A stretch of DNA of 6,661 nucleotides, taken from NCBI GenBank assembly GCA_013814015.1, contig JACCQS010000344.1:1-6661 (forward strand). The letters run 5' to 3'. Source of the DNA: Geodermatophilaceae bacterium (GTDB taxonomy: Bacteria > Actinomycetota > Actinomycetes > Mycobacteriales > Geodermatophilaceae). This document shows positions 5,944-6,661 of the stretch, one piece after another. Below the pieces are notes generated by a model. That model had not been told where the DNA came from. It was given only the letters and a program-made list of their open reading frames with translations, and searched no databases. Made by a program: the position numbers and the translations under genes. The stretch's first letter is position 1. Each line of letters begins with the position of its first letter.

Positions 5944-6591
5944 TCATCGCAGGATCGCCGCCCGCTTTTCCAGGCGGTTCACTGCGTAGGCAGATGGCAG
6001 GGTGATGAGCAGGTAGGCGATGACGATCCCGATCAGCGTGGCGATCAGTTCATCCGCTGCGGCATTGGCCAGTCGGGGGAGCAGTGATGAGAGCTCGGGA
6101 ATGAAGAAGCCGGCCGCGATGGAGGTGTTCTTGACCATCGCGATCCATACGTTGCCCAGAGGTGGGACCACCGTGCGGAACGCCTGCGGCAGAACGACCT
6201 CCCGCAGGGATTGGCTGAACGTAAGACCGATCGCCCGTGCCGCTTCGGCCTGCCCGGCCGAGATGGAGTTGATGCCCGACCGGATCGCCTCGCACACGAA
6301 GGCAGCCGTGTACAGCCCGACTGCAAGTATCGCGCCGGGCAACGGGGAGACGACGGTATCGATCTGCGGCAGCCCGAAGATGATGAAGAAGAAGACGACG
6401 GTCAGCGGGGTGTTGCGGAACACTTCGACGTAGAAGGTGGCCAGAGCCCGCAACGGGGGGACTGGGCTGACCCGCATCGCGGCCAGAAGCGTGCCCAGCA
6501 CCAGTGCCAGCAGTCCGGCCAGAACAGAGATCAACAGGGTCTGTCCGAAGGCGTCGAGAAACAAGCCGAAGTTCTCGATCAGGAAGTCCAT
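5944..6591 (-). CDS. gluC: Polar amino acid (probably glutamate) ABC importer permease, GluC-like
   Basis: This is the partner permease of the same importer, 215 residues, normal for the HisM/GlnP group. Membrane segments can be placed near residues 14-38, 48-74, 84-103, 140-163 and 180-203. The EAA loop is QAEAARAIGLTFSQSLREVVLP at 114-135, with Glu116, Gly122 and Leu-Pro 134-135. VFRNTPLTVVFFF at 57-69 is the conserved segment before the loop. The ATG at 6591 is chosen because GGAGGT (6600-6595) lies just upstream, although the 3-base spacing is tight, and because FGQTLLISVLAG follows as the expected first helix. It precedes the GluD-like gene by 7 bases, and the two should form a heterodimer in the membrane. 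The binding-protein and ATPase genes would lie beyond the right edge. Confidence 0.9.
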   Translation of the reverse strand: MDFLIENFGLFLDAFGQTLLISVLAGLLALVLGTLLAAMRVSPVPPLRALATFYVEVFRNTPLTVVFFFIIFGLPQIDTVVSPLPGAILAVGLYTAAFVCEAIRSGINSISAGQAEAARAIGLTFSQSLREVVLPQAFRTVVPPLGNVWIAMVKNTSIAAGFFIPELSSLLPRLANAAADELIATLIGIVIAYLLITLPSAYAVNRLEKRAAILR

Positions 6592-6615
6592 ACCACCTCC
6601 ACCCGGTGTGCGATG

Positions 6616-6661
6616 TCAGCACTGGTTGTCCAGCCACGGTTGGACGCAATCACGCGGTGGG
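6616..6661 (-). CDS. Possible last codons of the importer's binding-protein gene
   Basis: Entering from the right edge, one minus-strand frame reads PPRDCVQPWLDNQC and stops at a TGA (6618-6616), 24 bases before the GluC-like start. In glutamate importer operons the binding protein (GluB) normally precedes GluC, so a gene ending here is expected. The peptide is too short to confirm by family resemblance, and its codon bias is only moderate. The other two frames either stop at once or run through the gluC start. This is an inference from operon position. Confidence 0.35.
   Translation of the reverse strand, partial: PPRDCVQPWLDNQC

Noticed and set aside
1..6661. CRISPR arrays, tRNA or rRNA genes, toxin-antitoxin pairs, phage defence genes
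   Set aside because: No regularly spaced repeats, tRNA-like cloverleaf, rRNA segments or recognisable defence proteins were seen on either strand.

Overview
This is a high-GC actinobacterial chromosome segment built around recA-recX. Supporting signs are strong G/C bias at third codon positions, an actinobacterial LexA box, a sequence resembling the mycobacterial damage-inducible RecA_NDp promoter, and a RecA intein whose closest remembered relative is the Mycobacterium tuberculosis RecA intein at the same site. The genus cannot be fixed from the sequence alone. No wholly new system was seen. The most notable content is the intein-bearing RecA, its apparently double damage-responsive promoter region, and insertion-sequence debris directly upstream.

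Layout. Positions 1-214 (minus) hold the 5' part of a small membrane-protein gene that runs off the left edge. Positions 240-759 are the end of an IS3-type element with only the C-terminal half of its transposase, broken by a frameshift near 651. It abuts an ISL3-type element (760 to about 1807) that keeps one terminal repeat and a transposase missing its N-terminal zinc-finger region. Both are remnants. Positions 1808-2068 are the recA upstream region: a short hydrophobic reading frame (1852-1938), a LexA/SOS box (1919-1934) and a RecA_NDp-like promoter (1992-2014). recA (2069-4417) encodes a 782-residue precursor: RecA residues 1-250, a 436-residue splicing intein with a LAGLIDADG homing-endonuclease domain, then the last 96 RecA residues. 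recX (4423-5019) follows after 5 bases and ends 17 bases from a convergent minus-strand operon of a polar amino acid (probably glutamate) ABC importer. That operon contains gluD-like (5037-5936) and gluC-like (5944-6591) permease genes, and possibly the last codons of the binding-protein gene (6616-6661).

How the parts work together. DNA damage should relieve LexA at the SOS box, while the second promoter could give a RecA/LexA-independent response. The RecA precursor must splice itself to yield a 346-residue recombinase, and RecX made from the same transcript would limit RecA filament growth. The importer operon is a metabolic neighbour, not functionally linked. The IS remnants mark the point where the usual upstream neighbourhood of recA has been rearranged.
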